From positions 7,962,001-8,026,000 of the forward strand of contig JAEOAD010000982.1 of NCBI GenBank assembly GCA_036365145.1: a stretch of DNA of 64,000 bases, given 5' to 3'. Below are positions 1-8,899 of this stretch, piece after piece. Source of the stretch: Orientallactaga sibirica (Eukaryota > Chordata > Mammalia > Rodentia > Dipodidae). Both the position numbers and the translations under genes were made by a program. Numbering within the stretch: position 1 is the first letter of the stretch; each line of letters starts with the position of its first letter. Below the pieces are notes generated by a model, which had not been told where the DNA came from, searched no databases, and worked only from the letters and a program-made list of their open reading frames with translations.

Positions 1-138
1 GTAAAAATGAGTAAGCACCACATGGATCTAGTAATGACTACCCAAGAGATGGGAGGGAACAGCGAAACCTCATCTAAAAGAGCTTTGCTTTTTCCTCCCT
101 CCGTGATTTTAAGGATTGGACCCTCAAAAGTAAGCTGC

Positions 139-365
139 TAGCCAGGCCTGGTGGCATAGACCAGGATTGCCAGCTACTTAGGAGGCAGAGGCAAGAGGAC
201 CACAAATTCAAGGCCTGCCCAGGTTACAGACAGTTGAAGATGACCCTGCAGTTTAGTGAGACCTTATCTCAAAATTTTTTTTAAAAAATGTAAAAAAGAG
301 GGCTGGTATAGAGTGCTTGAATAACATGCATGATGCCCTAAATTCAATCCAAAGTAATGGCTGGG
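139..365 (+). repeat. Old B1-like SINE plus ID-like piece
   Basis: A diverged B1-like right-hand body (GGAGGCAGAGGCAAGAGGA, AGTGAGACCTTATCTC) is followed by an A-rich run. After it comes an ID-like stretch (GGGCTGGTATAGAGTGCTTGA) resembling a tRNA-derived head. High divergence suggests an old copy. Confidence 0.6.
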
Positions 366-411
366 GGGAAGGGAATCTAGGCTATGACTACCTCTAAATA
401 AAGTTGGAAGA

Positions 412-535
412 GGTGGGATGGAGAAATGGCTTAGTGGTTAAGGCATTTCCCCAGGCCCATGAAAGCAAGATGCACAAGGTGGCAAATGCATCTGAAGTTC
501 ATTTACAGTGGCTTGAAGGTTATGGTGTGCCCATT
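412..535 (+). repeat. B2-like SINE, body
   Basis: The tRNA-derived head (GATGGAGAAATGGCTTAGTGG) and the conserved tail block (GCATCTGAAGTTCATTTACA) are both present. The pyrimidine-rich tail of this copy has expanded into the next feature. Confidence 0.85.
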
Positions 536-725
536 CTCTTTCTCCCTCTCTCTCTCTCTCTCTCTCTCTCCCTCCCTCCCTCTCTCCCTCTCCCTCCCCC
601 TCTCCCTCCCCCTCCCCCCTCCTCCCCTTCCCCTCTCCCCTCTCCCCCCTCCCCTCCCCCCCCCCCTCTCCCCTCCCCCCTCTCCCTCCCCTCCCCCCTC
701 CCCTCTCCCCCCCCCCCCCCCCCCC
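536..725 (+). repeat. (CT)n / (CCCT)n polypyrimidine tract
   Basis: About 190 bases are almost pure pyrimidine on the + strand: first (CT)n, then irregular (CCCTCT)n, then runs of C up to 15 long. It grows out of the tail of the preceding SINE. Long open frames on both strands here are low-complexity artefacts rich in Pro/Ser or Gly/Arg/Glu. Confidence 0.95.
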
Positions 726-990
726 ATGCCTGTGAGCAACCTGATCTGCCCGGAGACAGGCTATCATTGGTCACAAGAAGGGAACCACCCCAAACAACAA
801 TTGGCCAGCCAAACCCTTAAAAACCCCTGCACTTCCATGAATAAACGAGTTTGCAGCAGCTCACCCTCTGCCTGCTTTCACCCGACATCCAGGGTCTGTG
901 TCGTGACTCTGCGCCTCTCACCCCCTACCCGGCGGAGACCCTGCATCCCCTCCTGGGCTGGCCCTAGGAGGGACTCCAACAGATACTTAA
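726..990 (+). mobile_element. LTR-like remnant (ERV type, family uncertain)
   Basis: The stretch is GC-rich and lacks SINE features. It has a polyadenylation signal in an LTR-like setting (AATAAA at 841-846, then CGAGTTTGCAGCAGC) and a C/T-rich U5-like segment. A similar AATAAAACGAG context occurs in the LTR-like element near 31.8 kb. No second LTR, internal region or target duplication is visible. Its last ~35 bases lie inside the tandem duplication that starts at 955. Confidence 0.4.
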
Positions 991-1004
991 AGAAATTATA
1001 CACA

Positions 1005-1228
1005 GGGGCTAGAGTTGTACCTCAGTTGGTAGAATGCTTGACTAGCATGCATAAAGCTCTGGGTTTGATGTCCAGTACTGTATAAAACAAGATGTGGTGG
1101 CACACACCTATAATCCCAGCACTCAGGAGATGGAAGCCAGAGGATAAGAAGCTCAAGGTCATCTTTGGCCACACAGAAAGTTCAAGGCCAACTTGTGCCA
1201 CATAAAACCCTGTCTTATAAAGCAAAGA
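1005..1228 (+). repeat. ID/B4-like composite SINE (unit 1)
   Basis: An ID-like tRNA head (GGGGCTAGAGTTGTACCTCA) is fused to a diverged B1-like body (ATGTGGTGGCACACACCTAT). This is the usual order for rodent ID_B1/B4 composites. The same element appears in unit 2 at about 2421-2644. Confidence 0.75.
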
Positions 1229-1295
1229 AATCCTACAGCGAGAACAAAGAAAGACAGTCTTAATGACAAGAGCAGAGAAATTAATGTCATGAAGA

Positions 1296-1445
1296 GTGGG
1301 GCGTGGTGGTGCACACCTTTAATCCCAGCACTTGGGAGACAGAGATAGGAGGATCGCAGAGTTTGAGGCCATACTGAGACTACATAGTGAATTCCAGGTC
1401 AGCCTGGGCTAGAGTGAGACCCTACCTCAAAAACCTAAAAAAGAA
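1296..1445 (+). repeat. B1-like SINE (unit 1)
   Basis: It reads from GGGGCGTGGTGGTGCACACC to GAGACCCTACCTC plus an A-rich tail. The unit 2 copy is at about 2713-2866. Confidence 0.9.
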
Positions 1446-1455
1446 AAAAAGAACG

Positions 1456-1627
1456 TCATGGAGGAACAGATGAACAAAGAGCAACTAGCCATCAAGTCTC
1501 TAATACAAATAGAGGAGAAGGAAAATAAAAACACAGTAATTGAATCAACCAGGAAAACAAAAAATAGGAATCAGCAAACTCTTCACAAAAATAACTTTCA
1601 TTCTCAAATTAAAAGATGCAGACTAGG
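1456..1627 (+). mobile_element. L1 ORF2 fragment, start of endonuclease (unit 1)
   Basis: The translation runs through an IKRCRL stretch equivalent to the conserved start of the L1 ORF2 endonuclease (N-x-x-I-K-R-x-R-L-x-x-W-I-K). The codons continue after the SINE insertion as A-D-W-I-K-K at 2245-2262. The pieces belong together because AAAAGATGCAGACTAG occurs on both sides of the inserted SINE. Confidence 0.7.
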
Positions 1628-2228
1628 GCTAGAGAGATGGCTTAGCGGTTGTTGCAGTCAGTTTCACATTGCTGGCAGAAATCACCCCACTAAGAGCAGC
1701 TTGGGGGAAAAAAGAGGTTTATTTTGGCTTACAGGCTCGAGGGGGAAGCTCCATGATGGCAGGAAAAACGATGGCATGAGCAGAGGGTGGACATCACTCT
1801 CTGGTCAACATCAGGTGGACAACAGCAACGGGAGAGTGTGCCAAACAATGGCAAGGGGAAGCTAGCTATAGTAGCCATAAGCCCACCCCTAACAATACAC
1901 CACCTCCAGGAGGCTTTAATTTTCAATTGCCATCAGCTGGAAAGACTAACATTCAGAACACTTAAGTTTATGGGGGACACCTGAATCAAACCACCACAGC
2001 AGTTAAGGCACCTGCCGGCTAAGAACACCTGTTCGATTCTCCAGCTCCCACGTTTAGTGAGACGCTAAAAAATGATTCAAGGGCTGAATGCCACACTTGC
2101 CCACAAGGGGGGGCGCACGTGTCTGGATTTCATTCACAGCAGTTGAGAGGCTGCTGGTGCACCCATTCTCTGTCTCCCTCGTGCTCTCTCTCTCTCTCTC
2201 TCTCTGTCTGACACCCGCCAAAAAATAA
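1628..2228 (+). repeat. B2-like SINE (third subfamily) split by an LTR, unit 1
   Basis: The SINE starts at 1628 and resumes after the LTR at about 1999. It ends in a (CT)n run and an A-rich tail. Its 16-base target duplication AAAAGATGCAGACTAG flanks it at about 1612-1627 and 2229-2244. The body belongs to the variant with ACGTTTAGTGAGACGC in the middle. Confidence 0.88.
1650..1998 (-). mobile_element. MaLR-like solo LTR (unit 1)
   Basis: On the minus strand the element opens TGTGGTGGTTTGATTC, carries the plus-strand AATAAA equivalent near its end and closes in ...GACTGCAACA. This TG...CA architecture is typical of MT/ORR1-type ERVL-MaLR LTRs. The 5-base flanks are GCGGT (1645-1649) and GCAGT (1999-2003), a target duplication with one change. 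It is inserted in the B2-like SINE. Confidence 0.85.
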
Positions 2229-2370
2229 AAAAAGATGCAGACTAGCTGATTGGATTAAAAAAATAACCCCAGCACTCGAGTAGCAGGTAAGAGGATCGCT
2301 ATGAGTTGAGGCCACCCTGAACTACATAGTGAATTCCAGGTCAGCTGGGCTAGAATGAAACCCTACCCCA
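2229..2370 (+). repeat. L1 ORF2 codons then 3' part of a B1-like SINE
   Basis: About 35 bases of L1 ORF2 (A-D-W-I-K-K) are followed by a B1-like body from CCCAGCACTCGAGTAGCAGG to GAAACCCTACCCC. The body lacks its first ~30 bases. Confidence 0.7.
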
Positions 2371-2420
2371 GGGCTGGCCCTAGGAGGGACTCCAACAGAT
2401 ACTTAAAGAAATTATACACA

Positions 2421-2866
2421 GGGGCTAGAGTTGTACCTTAGTTGGTAGAATGCTTGACTAGCATGCATAAAGCTCTGGGTTTGATGTCCAGTACTGTATA
2501 AAACAAGATGTGGTGGCACACACCTATAATCCCAGCACTCAGGAGATGGAAGCCAGAGGATAAGAAGCTCAAGGTCATCTTTGGCCACACAGAAAGTTCA
2601 AGGCCAACTTGTGCCACATAAAACCCTGTCTTATAAAGCAAAGAAATCCTACAGCGAGAACAAAGAAAGACAGTCTTAATGACAAGAGCAGAGAAATTAA
2701 TGTCATGAAGAGTGGGGCGTGGTGGTGCACACCTTTAATCCCAGCACTTGGGAGACAGAGATAGGAGGATCGCAGAGTTTGAGGCCATACTGAGACTACA
2801 TAGTGAATTCCAGGTCAGCCTGGGCTAGAGTGAGACCCTACCTCGAAAAACCTAAAAAGAAAAAAA
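2421..2866 (+). repeat. B4-like and B1-like SINEs (unit 2 copies)
   Basis: These are copies of the elements at 1005-1445, displaced by 1416 bases and differing by a few bases (for example CTCAGTTGG versus CTTAGTTGG). Confidence 0.85.
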
Positions 2867-2872
2867 AGAACA

Positions 2873-3043
2873 TCATGGAGGAACAGATGAACAAAGAGCA
2901 ACTAGCCATCAAGTCTCTAATACAAATAGAGGAGAAGGAAAATAAAAACACAGTAATTGAATCAACCAGGAAAACAAAAAATAGGAATCAGCAAACTCTT
3001 CACAAAAATAACTTTCATTCTCAAATTAAAAGATGCAGACTAG
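2873..3043 (+). mobile_element. L1 ORF2 endonuclease fragment (unit 2)
   Basis: Near-identical to 1456-1627, with the same IKRCRL stretch. Confidence 0.7.
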
Positions 3044-3645
3044 GGCTAGAGAGATGGCTTAGCGGTTGTTGCAGTCAGTTTCACATTGCTGTCAGAAATC
3101 ACCCCACTAAGAGCAGCTTGGGGGAAAAAAGAGGTTTATTTTGGCTTACAGGCTCGAGGGGGAAGCTCCATGATGGCAGGAAAAACGATGGCATGAGCAG
3201 AGGGTGGACATCACTCTCTGGTCAACATCAGGTGGACAACAGCAACAGGAGAGTGTGCCAAACAATGGCAAGGGGAAGCTAGCTATAGTAGCCATAAGCC
3301 CACCCCTAACAATACACCACCTCCAGGAGGCGTTAATTTTCAATTGCCATCAGCTGGAAAGACTAACATTCAGAACACTTAAGTTTATGGGGGACACCTG
3401 AATCAAACCACCACAGCAGTTAAGGCACCTGCCGGCTAAGAACACCTGTTCGATTCTCCAGCTCCCACGTTTAGTGAGACGCAAAATGATGCAAGGGCTG
3501 AATGCCGCACTTGCCCACAAGGGGGGGCGCACGTGTCTGGATTTCATTCACAGCAGTTGAGAGGCTGCTGGTGCACCCATTCTCTGTCTCCCTCGTGCTC
3601 TCTCTCTCTCTCTCTCTGTCTGACACCCACCAAAAAATAAAAAAA
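3044..3645 (+). repeat. B2-like SINE split by an LTR (unit 2)
   Basis: Same arrangement as 1628-2228, with a shorter (CT)n run and a four-base length difference after GAGACGC. The nested LTR is listed separately. Confidence 0.88.
3067..3415 (-). mobile_element. MaLR-like solo LTR (unit 2)
   Basis: Copy of 1650-1998, with the same flanks (GCGGT before, GCAGT after). It was therefore duplicated with the unit and is not an independent insertion. Confidence 0.85.
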
Positions 3646-3679
3646 GATGCAGACTAGCTGATTGGATTAAAAAAATAAC

Positions 3680-3798
3680 CCCAGCACTCGAGTAGCAGGT
3701 AAGAGGATCGCTATGAGTTCGAGGCCACCCTGAGACTACATAGTGAATTCCAGGTCAGCTGGGCTAGAATGAAACCCTACCCCATAAAAACAAAAACA
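3680..3798 (+). repeat. B1-like SINE, 5'-truncated
   Basis: It begins at CCCAGCACTCGAGTAGCAGG and runs to GAAACCCTACCCC plus an A-rich tail. It is slightly better preserved than its unit 1 copy, which lost bases in GAGTTCGAGG and CTGAGACTAC. Confidence 0.85.
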
Positions 3799-4040
3799 GG
3801 GCTGGAGAGATGGCTTAGTGGTTAAGGTGCCTGCCTCCTAAGCCTAAGAACGCTGATTCCAATCTCCACATCCCATGTTTAGCCAGATGCAAAGTGACGC
3901 AAGGGCGCAATGCCACACTTGACCACAAGGGGGTGCACACATGTGGATTTCATTCACAGCAGCTGAGAGGCTGCTGGTGCACCCATCTCTGTCTTCCTCT
4001 CCCTCCCTCTCTCTCTCTCTCCCCCCCCCCAAAAAAAAAA
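3799..4040 (+). repeat. B2-like SINE, third subfamily
   Basis: GGGCTGGAGAGATGGCTTAG head, then GCCTCCTAAGCCTAAGAACG and a middle block with TTTAGCCAGATGCAAAGTGA and GACCACAAGGGGGTGCACAC. It ends in (CT)n and an A-rich tail. The middle block distinguishes this subfamily from the commoner copies. Confidence 0.92.
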
Positions 4041-4640
4041 CAAGATCCAACAATTGCTTTCAATAAGAAACATACCTAACAGGCAGACTCAGACTGAAAA
4101 TGAGAAGAAGGAAATAATTATGTAGAAAAAAATAAAAACTGAAAATTAGCAGGAGTAGCTATACTTAAAACTAAAATTAGTCAGAAAAGACAAGGGTATT
4201 ACATATTAAATGGAATAATCCATCAAGAAGGTATAATAATTGTAAATGTATATGTACCAAACATTGAGGCCCAATTTCACAAAACACTACTGAACATAAA
4301 TGGACAGATGGTTCCAAATATAATAATAATTAGTGACTTCAATACCCCATTGCCATTAATAGAAACAACATCCAGACCAAAAAATAAAGAAACTTTAGAG
4401 TTAAAATGAATCATAGATCAAATGAACTTAACAATCATCTATAGAATATCCCATATAACAGATGTAGAATACACATTCTTCTCAGCAGTCCTTAGAAGTT
4501 TCTCTAAAACATTTTATTTTAGTCCAAAAAGCAAATCTTAACAAATAAAAAATAATACAAGTAATATCAGATTACAGTGAAATCAAATTAGAAAACAATA
4601 GCAAGAGAAACTACAAAGATGTGGAGATTGATTAAGACAT
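4041..4640 (+). mobile_element. L1 ORF2 endonuclease remnant
   Basis: Reading continues from the codons at 3645-3680. Broken frames give a QETYLTG-like stretch followed by a VYVPN-like and a SDFNTP-like stretch. The last matches the conserved G-D-F-N motif of L1/APE-type endonucleases with Gly replaced by Ser. Many stops are present, so it is dead. Confidence 0.7.
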
Positions 4641-4689
4641 TCTTTAATTACCATTGACTCATTGAAGATGTCAGGAAGTAAATGCATTT

Positions 4690-5030
4690 ATTATGCTCAC
4701 CAAAGTTCCCTGTAAGCACTTTTCTTAACATTCATACCCATATATTAATGCTACTCTCACTTTTGGTTAGAGAAGCTTCTCTTTTCAGAAGGCGATGACC
4801 ACTGGGATGACCCAAAAGGCACCATAGTGCTGAGAAGAAGGGATGGAGGAGTGTCCAGCACTGAAACATCTCTATCACACCTTCCAAGGCTCAGGGACCA
4901 TTGCAGAAGAGGGGGCAGATAGAATGTTAAGAACCAAAGGACGGGTAGGACTGCTTACAATGCAATCATTCAGGCACAAATTGGCTTTAATATCCATGAC
5001 CTCACATGGATTAAGAAACCAAATGAAAAA
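4690..5030 (+). mobile_element. L1-associated 3' repeat, copy
   Basis: It shares ordered blocks with other copies in this window: GCTACTCTCACTTTTGGTTA, AGAGAAGCTTCTCTTTTCAG, then CATTGCAGAAGAGGGGGCAG. Related copies are at 11650-12230, 20730-22780 (minus), 36715-37025 and 38700-39110. All lie next to L1 sequence, so I read it as a rodent L1 3' UTR, but I cannot name the subfamily. Confidence 0.5.
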
Positions 5031-5190
5031 AAGAAACCAAATAAAAGAAAAAAAATATAGACCACTTTTCCTGAAGAACATAGTTCAAAAAAAAATCTCA
5101 ATAAAATACTTACAAACTAAATTCAACAATACATGAAAAGATCATACACCATAGTTAGATTCATGTCAAGGATGCAAGAATGATGCTGTG
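5030..5190 (+). mobile_element. A-rich L1-like remnant
   Basis: The stretch is A-rich and has no reading frame. It ends at the insertion target AAGAATGATGC, which reappears at about 5725, so it joins the L1 reverse-transcriptase remnant that follows. Confidence 0.4.
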
Positions 5191-5398
5191 GGCTGGAGAG
5201 ATGGCTTAGTGGTTAAGGCATTTCCCTACAAAGCCAAAGGATCCTGGTTCAATTCTCCAGGACCCACATAAGCCAGATGCACAAAGGGGCATATGCATCT
5301 GGAGTTCATTTGCAGTGGCCAGAGGCCGTGGCATGCCCATTTTCTTTCTCTCTCCCCCCCCCTTCTCTCTTTCAAATAAATAAATATTTTTTAAAAAC
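5191..5398 (+). repeat. B2-like SINE
   Basis: Complete head-to-tail copy ending in AAATAAATAAATATTTTTT. Left flank AAGAATGATGC. About 85 unassigned bases and an A run follow it before the next SINE. Confidence 0.92.
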
Positions 5399-5491
5399 TG
5401 GTATGGTTGAACTGTAATGGGGTGCTAAGGGTCCAAGAAAGTCCTTGCACCCCAAATCCTGGGTTTGTTTCTAATTTTTTAAAAAAAAGAA

Positions 5492-5724
5492 TGGGGCTGG
5501 AGAGATGGTTTAGCGGTTAAGGCACCTGCCTCCTAAGCCTAAGAACACCAGTTCCAATCCCCAGGTCCCACGTTTAGCCAGATGCAAAGTAACACAAGGG
5601 TGCAATGCTGCACTTGACCACAAGGAGGTGCATGCACCTGGATTTCGTTCACAGCAGCTGAGAGACTGCTGGCGCGCCCATCTCTGTCTCCCTCTTGCGC
5701 TCTCTCTCTTAAAAAAAAAAAAAA
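5492..5724 (+). repeat. B2-like SINE, third subfamily
   Basis: Carries the ACGTTTAGCCAGATGCAAAG and GACCACAAGGAGGTGCATGC blocks. AAAGAATG flanks it on the left, and AAAGAATGATGCC on the right repeats the target of the SINE at 5191. Confidence 0.92.
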
Positions 5725-5739
5725 GAATGATGCCATATA

Positions 5740-6190
5740 TATAAAGCAATAGTTGTACTTAAATAAACTCAGGGATAGAAATCAAATGATTATCTCAATA
5801 CAAACAACCTTTAACAAAGTCCAACTTGCCTTAATTATAGAAGCACTGAAGAAACTAGGAATAGAAGGAACACACGTACCCAATTGCTTCTGAGCCTTTT
5901 GGCTAAGACCAAGAGTAGCAACATACCTAAACACAATAAAAATTATATACAACAAACCTATAATCAAAATTATATTTATCATGGAAAATCTAAAAGCATA
6001 TCCTCTAAAATCATGAATGATATCATAGTATCCAATCTATTTTTATTCAACATCATGCTTAAAATCTTAGCTACAGCAATAAGGCAAAAGAAAGAAATAA
6101 AAAAAAAAGATGCAAATAGGAAAGGAAGAAGTCAAATTATCACTATTTGAAGATAATATGATCTTATATATAATAGATCCTAAAGACATC
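5740..6190 (+). mobile_element. L1 ORF2 reverse-transcriptase remnant, part 1
   Basis: Frames read KKLGIEGT, then after a short insertion LNTIK-like, MENLKAYPL-like, LFNIMLKILATAIRQKKEIK, and LFEDNMIL at about 6143-6166. These correspond to conserved L1 RT blocks. The catalytic FADD position reads FEDN at 6146-6157. Frames shift repeatedly. Confidence 0.8.
5883..5918 (+). pseudogene. U2 snRNA 5'-end fragment, 36 nt
   Basis: ATTGCTTCTGAGCCTTTTGG followed by CTAAGACCAAGAGTAG aligns without gaps to bases 1-36 of U2 snRNA, with about five mismatches. It interrupts L1 codons. The flanks GGAACACACGTACC and GCAACATACCTAA look like a diverged target duplication. The rest of U2 is absent, as in known 3'-truncated snRNA retropseudogenes. 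Confidence 0.7.
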
Positions 6191-6193
6191 ACA

Positions 6194-6408
6194 GGGGCTG
6201 GAGAGATGGCTTAGAGGTTAAGTCACTTGCCTGCAAAGCCAAAGGACCCAGGTTCGATCACCCAGGCCCCCTGTAAGCCAAATGTACAAGGTGGAACATG
6301 CATCTGGAGTTGGTTTGTAGTGGCTAAAGGCCCTGGTGCGCCCATTCTGTGTCTGCCTCTTTCTCTTCCTCTCTCTCAAAAAAAATAAAATAAAATATTT
6401 TTTATTAA
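6194..6408 (+). repeat. B2-like SINE
   Basis: Complete copy inserted in L1. The target GACATCACA occurs before it, between it and the next SINE, and after the next one. Confidence 0.92.
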
Positions 6409-6421
6409 GCAAGACATCACA

Positions 6422-6628
6422 AGGGCTGGAGAGATGGCCTAACGGTTAAGGCACTGGCTTGAAAAGCCAAAGGACCCAGGTTTGATTCCTTAGGACCCAC
6501 ATAAGCTACATACATGCACAAGGTGGCACATGCATCTGGAGCTTATTTGCAGCAGCTGGAGGCCCTGGTGTGGCCATTGCCTCCCTTCCTCCCTCCCTCC
6601 CAAACAAATAAGTAGAAATATTTTTTAA
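6422..6628 (+). repeat. B2-like SINE
   Basis: Second insertion at the same target. GACATCACA lies before (about 6413-6421) and after (about 6630-6638). Confidence 0.92.
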
Positions 6629-6637
6629 GACATCACA

Positions 6638-6780
6638 AAAAAACTCTTGATAAACATTTTCAGGAAATTTTTAGAATAAAAAACCATAATAAAAATAAGT
6701 AGCTTTTCTGTATATCAATAACAAACTTTGTGAGAAAGAAATGAGTAAAGAATCTCATTTACGGTATCTTCAAAAACTGT
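6638..6780 (+). mobile_element. L1 ORF2 remnant, part 2
   Basis: Short stretch of RT-domain codons (F-S-V-Y-Q-Like stretch near CTTTTCTGTATATCAATAAC). It continues the L1 interrupted at 6190. Confidence 0.55.
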
Positions 6781-7137
6781 GGCCTGGGAGATGGTTCAAC
6801 AGTTAAAGGCATTTGTTTGCAAAGACTGCCAGCCTAGGTTTGATTTCCTAGCACCCACATAAAGCTGGATGCAAAGTGGAACATGCATCTGGCATTTATT
6901 TGTGGTAGTAATATACTCCAGCATACCTGTACATACACACATGCATGTGCAAATAAATAAAATTTGGGGCTAGAGAGATGGTCCAGCACTTAAGGTGCTT
7001 GCCTGCAATGCGTAACAACCCTGGTTCAATTCCCGTGTACTCGCATAAAGCCAGACGCACTAAGTGGTACATGCATCTGGAGTTTGTTTACAGAGGCTAG
7101 GGGCCCTGGTGTACTCATTCTCTATTCTATATTCATA

Positions 7138-7176
<39 letters not shown>

Positions 7177-7205
7177 TGCAACTAAATAAAATATTTTAAA
7201 AAAAT
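6781..7205 (+). repeat. Two B2-like SINEs in tandem
   Basis: The first (6781-6962) is a diverged variant without the (CT)n tail. The second (6966-7205) is a fuller copy with a 34-base (CT)n run at about 7143-7176 and an A/T-rich tail. Confidence 0.88.
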
Positions 7206-8312
7206 AAAAATAAAAATTTATTTTTTAAAAAAGTTAACTATGAGGTAAACCTAACCATGGAGGTGAAGTAAAAGACTTCTACAAGGAACACTTTAAAACA
7301 CTGAAGATACTAAAGATAGAAAGACCCCCAAGCTCATAGATCAGCAGAATTAATATTATAAAAATGGCTATATTTACTAAAAACATTCACGATTAAAATT
7401 TCAATGTCATTCTTCACTGCTCTATAAAAATTCTAAAAACCATATGGAAGTATAAAAGACACTAAGTAGCCAAAGCAATTGTAGACAAAAAGCACCATGC
7501 TGTTGGTACTAAAATACCTGGTTTCAAATTATACCACAGAGCCGTAGTAACAAAAGAGCCAGGTATGGTGGCGCATACCTTTAATCCCAGCACTTGGGAG
7601 GCAGAGGTGGGAGGATCGCCATGAGTTCAAGGCCATCAAGAGACTACACAGTGAATTCCAGGTCAGCCTGAATTAGAGTGAGACCCTACCTCAAACCTCC
7701 CCCCCCAAAAAAAAAAAGAATGGTGCTGATGAAAAAGAGATATGTAGACCAATGGAGTAGAATAAAGATCACAGAAATGAACCTATATAACCAGTCACTT
7801 AATTTTCGACAAAGGTGCCAAAAACATACATGGGAGAAAAATACAGCTTATTCAACAATAATATTGGGAAAATTGGGCATGCCCATGTTGAAGAAAGAAA
7901 TTAGATCCCTATCTCTTACCCTGTACAGAAATCAATTCAAAATGGATAAGAGAACTTAATGCAAGATGTGAAACATTGAAATGGTTTGACAAAAACATAA
8001 AAATAAATACTTCAAAATACAAGCATGGGCAGGCTTTTTCTGAAAAGGACTCCAACAGCTCAATTGCAAGAATCAACACATAGGATTGGACAAAATTTTA
8101 AGGAACTTCTGTACAACAAAGAAAACATTGATCAGAGTAAACAGACAGAATGAAACAAAGTCTTTACTAGCTATTCATCTGAAAATACATTACTGGCCAG
8201 AATATACAAAGGACTCCAAAAATCAAATACCCAAAAATTACCCCATAATGAAGTAGGAATCCTCAAAAGAAATACAAATGTTCAACAATCTTAGCTATGG
8301 TAGTTTAAATAA
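7206..8312 (+). mobile_element. L1 ORF2 C-terminal remnant
   Basis: Conserved L1 blocks are readable in broken frames: an IYRFN/KFIW-like part, QWSRIK-like (DQWSRIKI at about 7750-7775), then PYTKINSKWIR-like text near 7930-7960. It is split by a B1-like SINE at 7558-7720. The 3' piece at 8196-8310 occurs again at 8794-8914. Confidence 0.75.
7558..7720 (+). repeat. B1-like SINE
   Basis: Full body from GCCAGGTATGGTGGCGCATA to GAGACCCTACCTC with a C/A-rich tail, inserted in L1. Confidence 0.92.
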
Positions 8313-8793
8313 TGTAACAGCTAAAATAAGACCATCCTGCCCTGGGATGTAACAGGTAAGATAAACTAGGCCCTGGCTCCATTTATTGGGGGAATAAAAT
8401 AGCTAAACTAACACTTCTGTACCTGCTGGCATGCCTTTCAGTTGCAAATTCCTTAACTCCCCAGGAGGGCCACATCTGCATTGATAACCCTTTCAAGACT
8501 TCCCATGTCCCCAAACATGGCTCCAATGTGTAAAAAAGATAACTCCAGGATAAGTGAGACAATTGCAGTTCAAAGTAACTCCAGGGTAAGTAAGACAACT
8601 ACTGTTCCCATGTTGCCTAGACCTCTATCTGACACTGATGTCATTATTTTTATGGTCTTTTGCTTTTAAAAATACCGTACCCCTAAGCTTCTGTACTGAG
8701 AACATTTTCTGGCATGAGCCCCTCTCAGTTGCCAGCTTAATAAAAAGACTCTCAATTGGCTGCAAAAGTGTGGCGGTCTGTAATTCTCTCACA
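8313..8793 (+). mobile_element. Solo LTR-like element (ERV type, family uncertain)
   Basis: About 480 bases running from TGTAACAG to TCTCTCACA. It contains AATAAAAAG near 8740 followed by a short U5-like end, which is LTR-like. No short target duplication is visible. Instead it is flanked by two ~115-bp copies of the same L1/MaLR junction. No internal region is present. Confidence 0.5.
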
Positions 8794-8899
8794 TGGACTA
8801 TAATATATACAAAGAATTCAAAAATTAAATACGAAAAATTACTCCATAATTAAGTAGAAATTCTCAAATAAAGAAACACAAATGACTAACGTTCTTAGC
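8794..8899 (+). repeat. Second copy of L1 segment flanking the LTR
   Basis: Aligns with 8196-8295 at roughly 80% identity by eye, including the MaLR target TTAGC. See the finding on this duplication. Confidence 0.75.

Larger units (their letters stand above)
955..3784. repeat. Tandem duplication, two ~1.41 kb units
   Basis: Unit 1 (955-2370) and unit 2 (2371-~3784) are collinear at an offset of 1416 bases. By eye they differ at only about a dozen or two substitutions and short indels. Each unit contains an LTR tail, a B4-like SINE, a B1-like SINE, an L1 endonuclease piece, a B2-like SINE split by a MaLR LTR, and part of another B1-like SINE. The unit edge falls on GGGCTGG, a heptamer present at 955, at 2371 and at the start of the B2-like SINE near 3799. 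Confidence 0.93.

Noticed and set aside
404..1085. Overlapping long frames rich in Pro/Ser (+) and Gly/Arg/Glu (-)
   Set aside because: They translate the (CT)n/(CCCT)n tract of a SINE tail. Open frames on both strands and several phases are a product of low complexity.
1650..1998. The ~350-bp TGTGGTGGTTTG repeat as a URR1/hAT-type DNA transposon
   Set aside because: It has TG...CA ends, a poly(A) signal, 5-base (not 8-base) target duplications, and occurs as the two ends of a complete element at 43860-45692. These are LTR features.
1022..2641. Identical 67-residue minus frames at two positions looking like a conserved gene
   Set aside because: They are antisense frames of the B4-like SINE, identical because the region is tandemly duplicated.
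6966..7205. B2-like SINEs as possible tRNA genes
   Set aside because: The heads keep A/B-box-like bases but have no complete cloverleaf. Only 52866-52938 folds with perfect stems.
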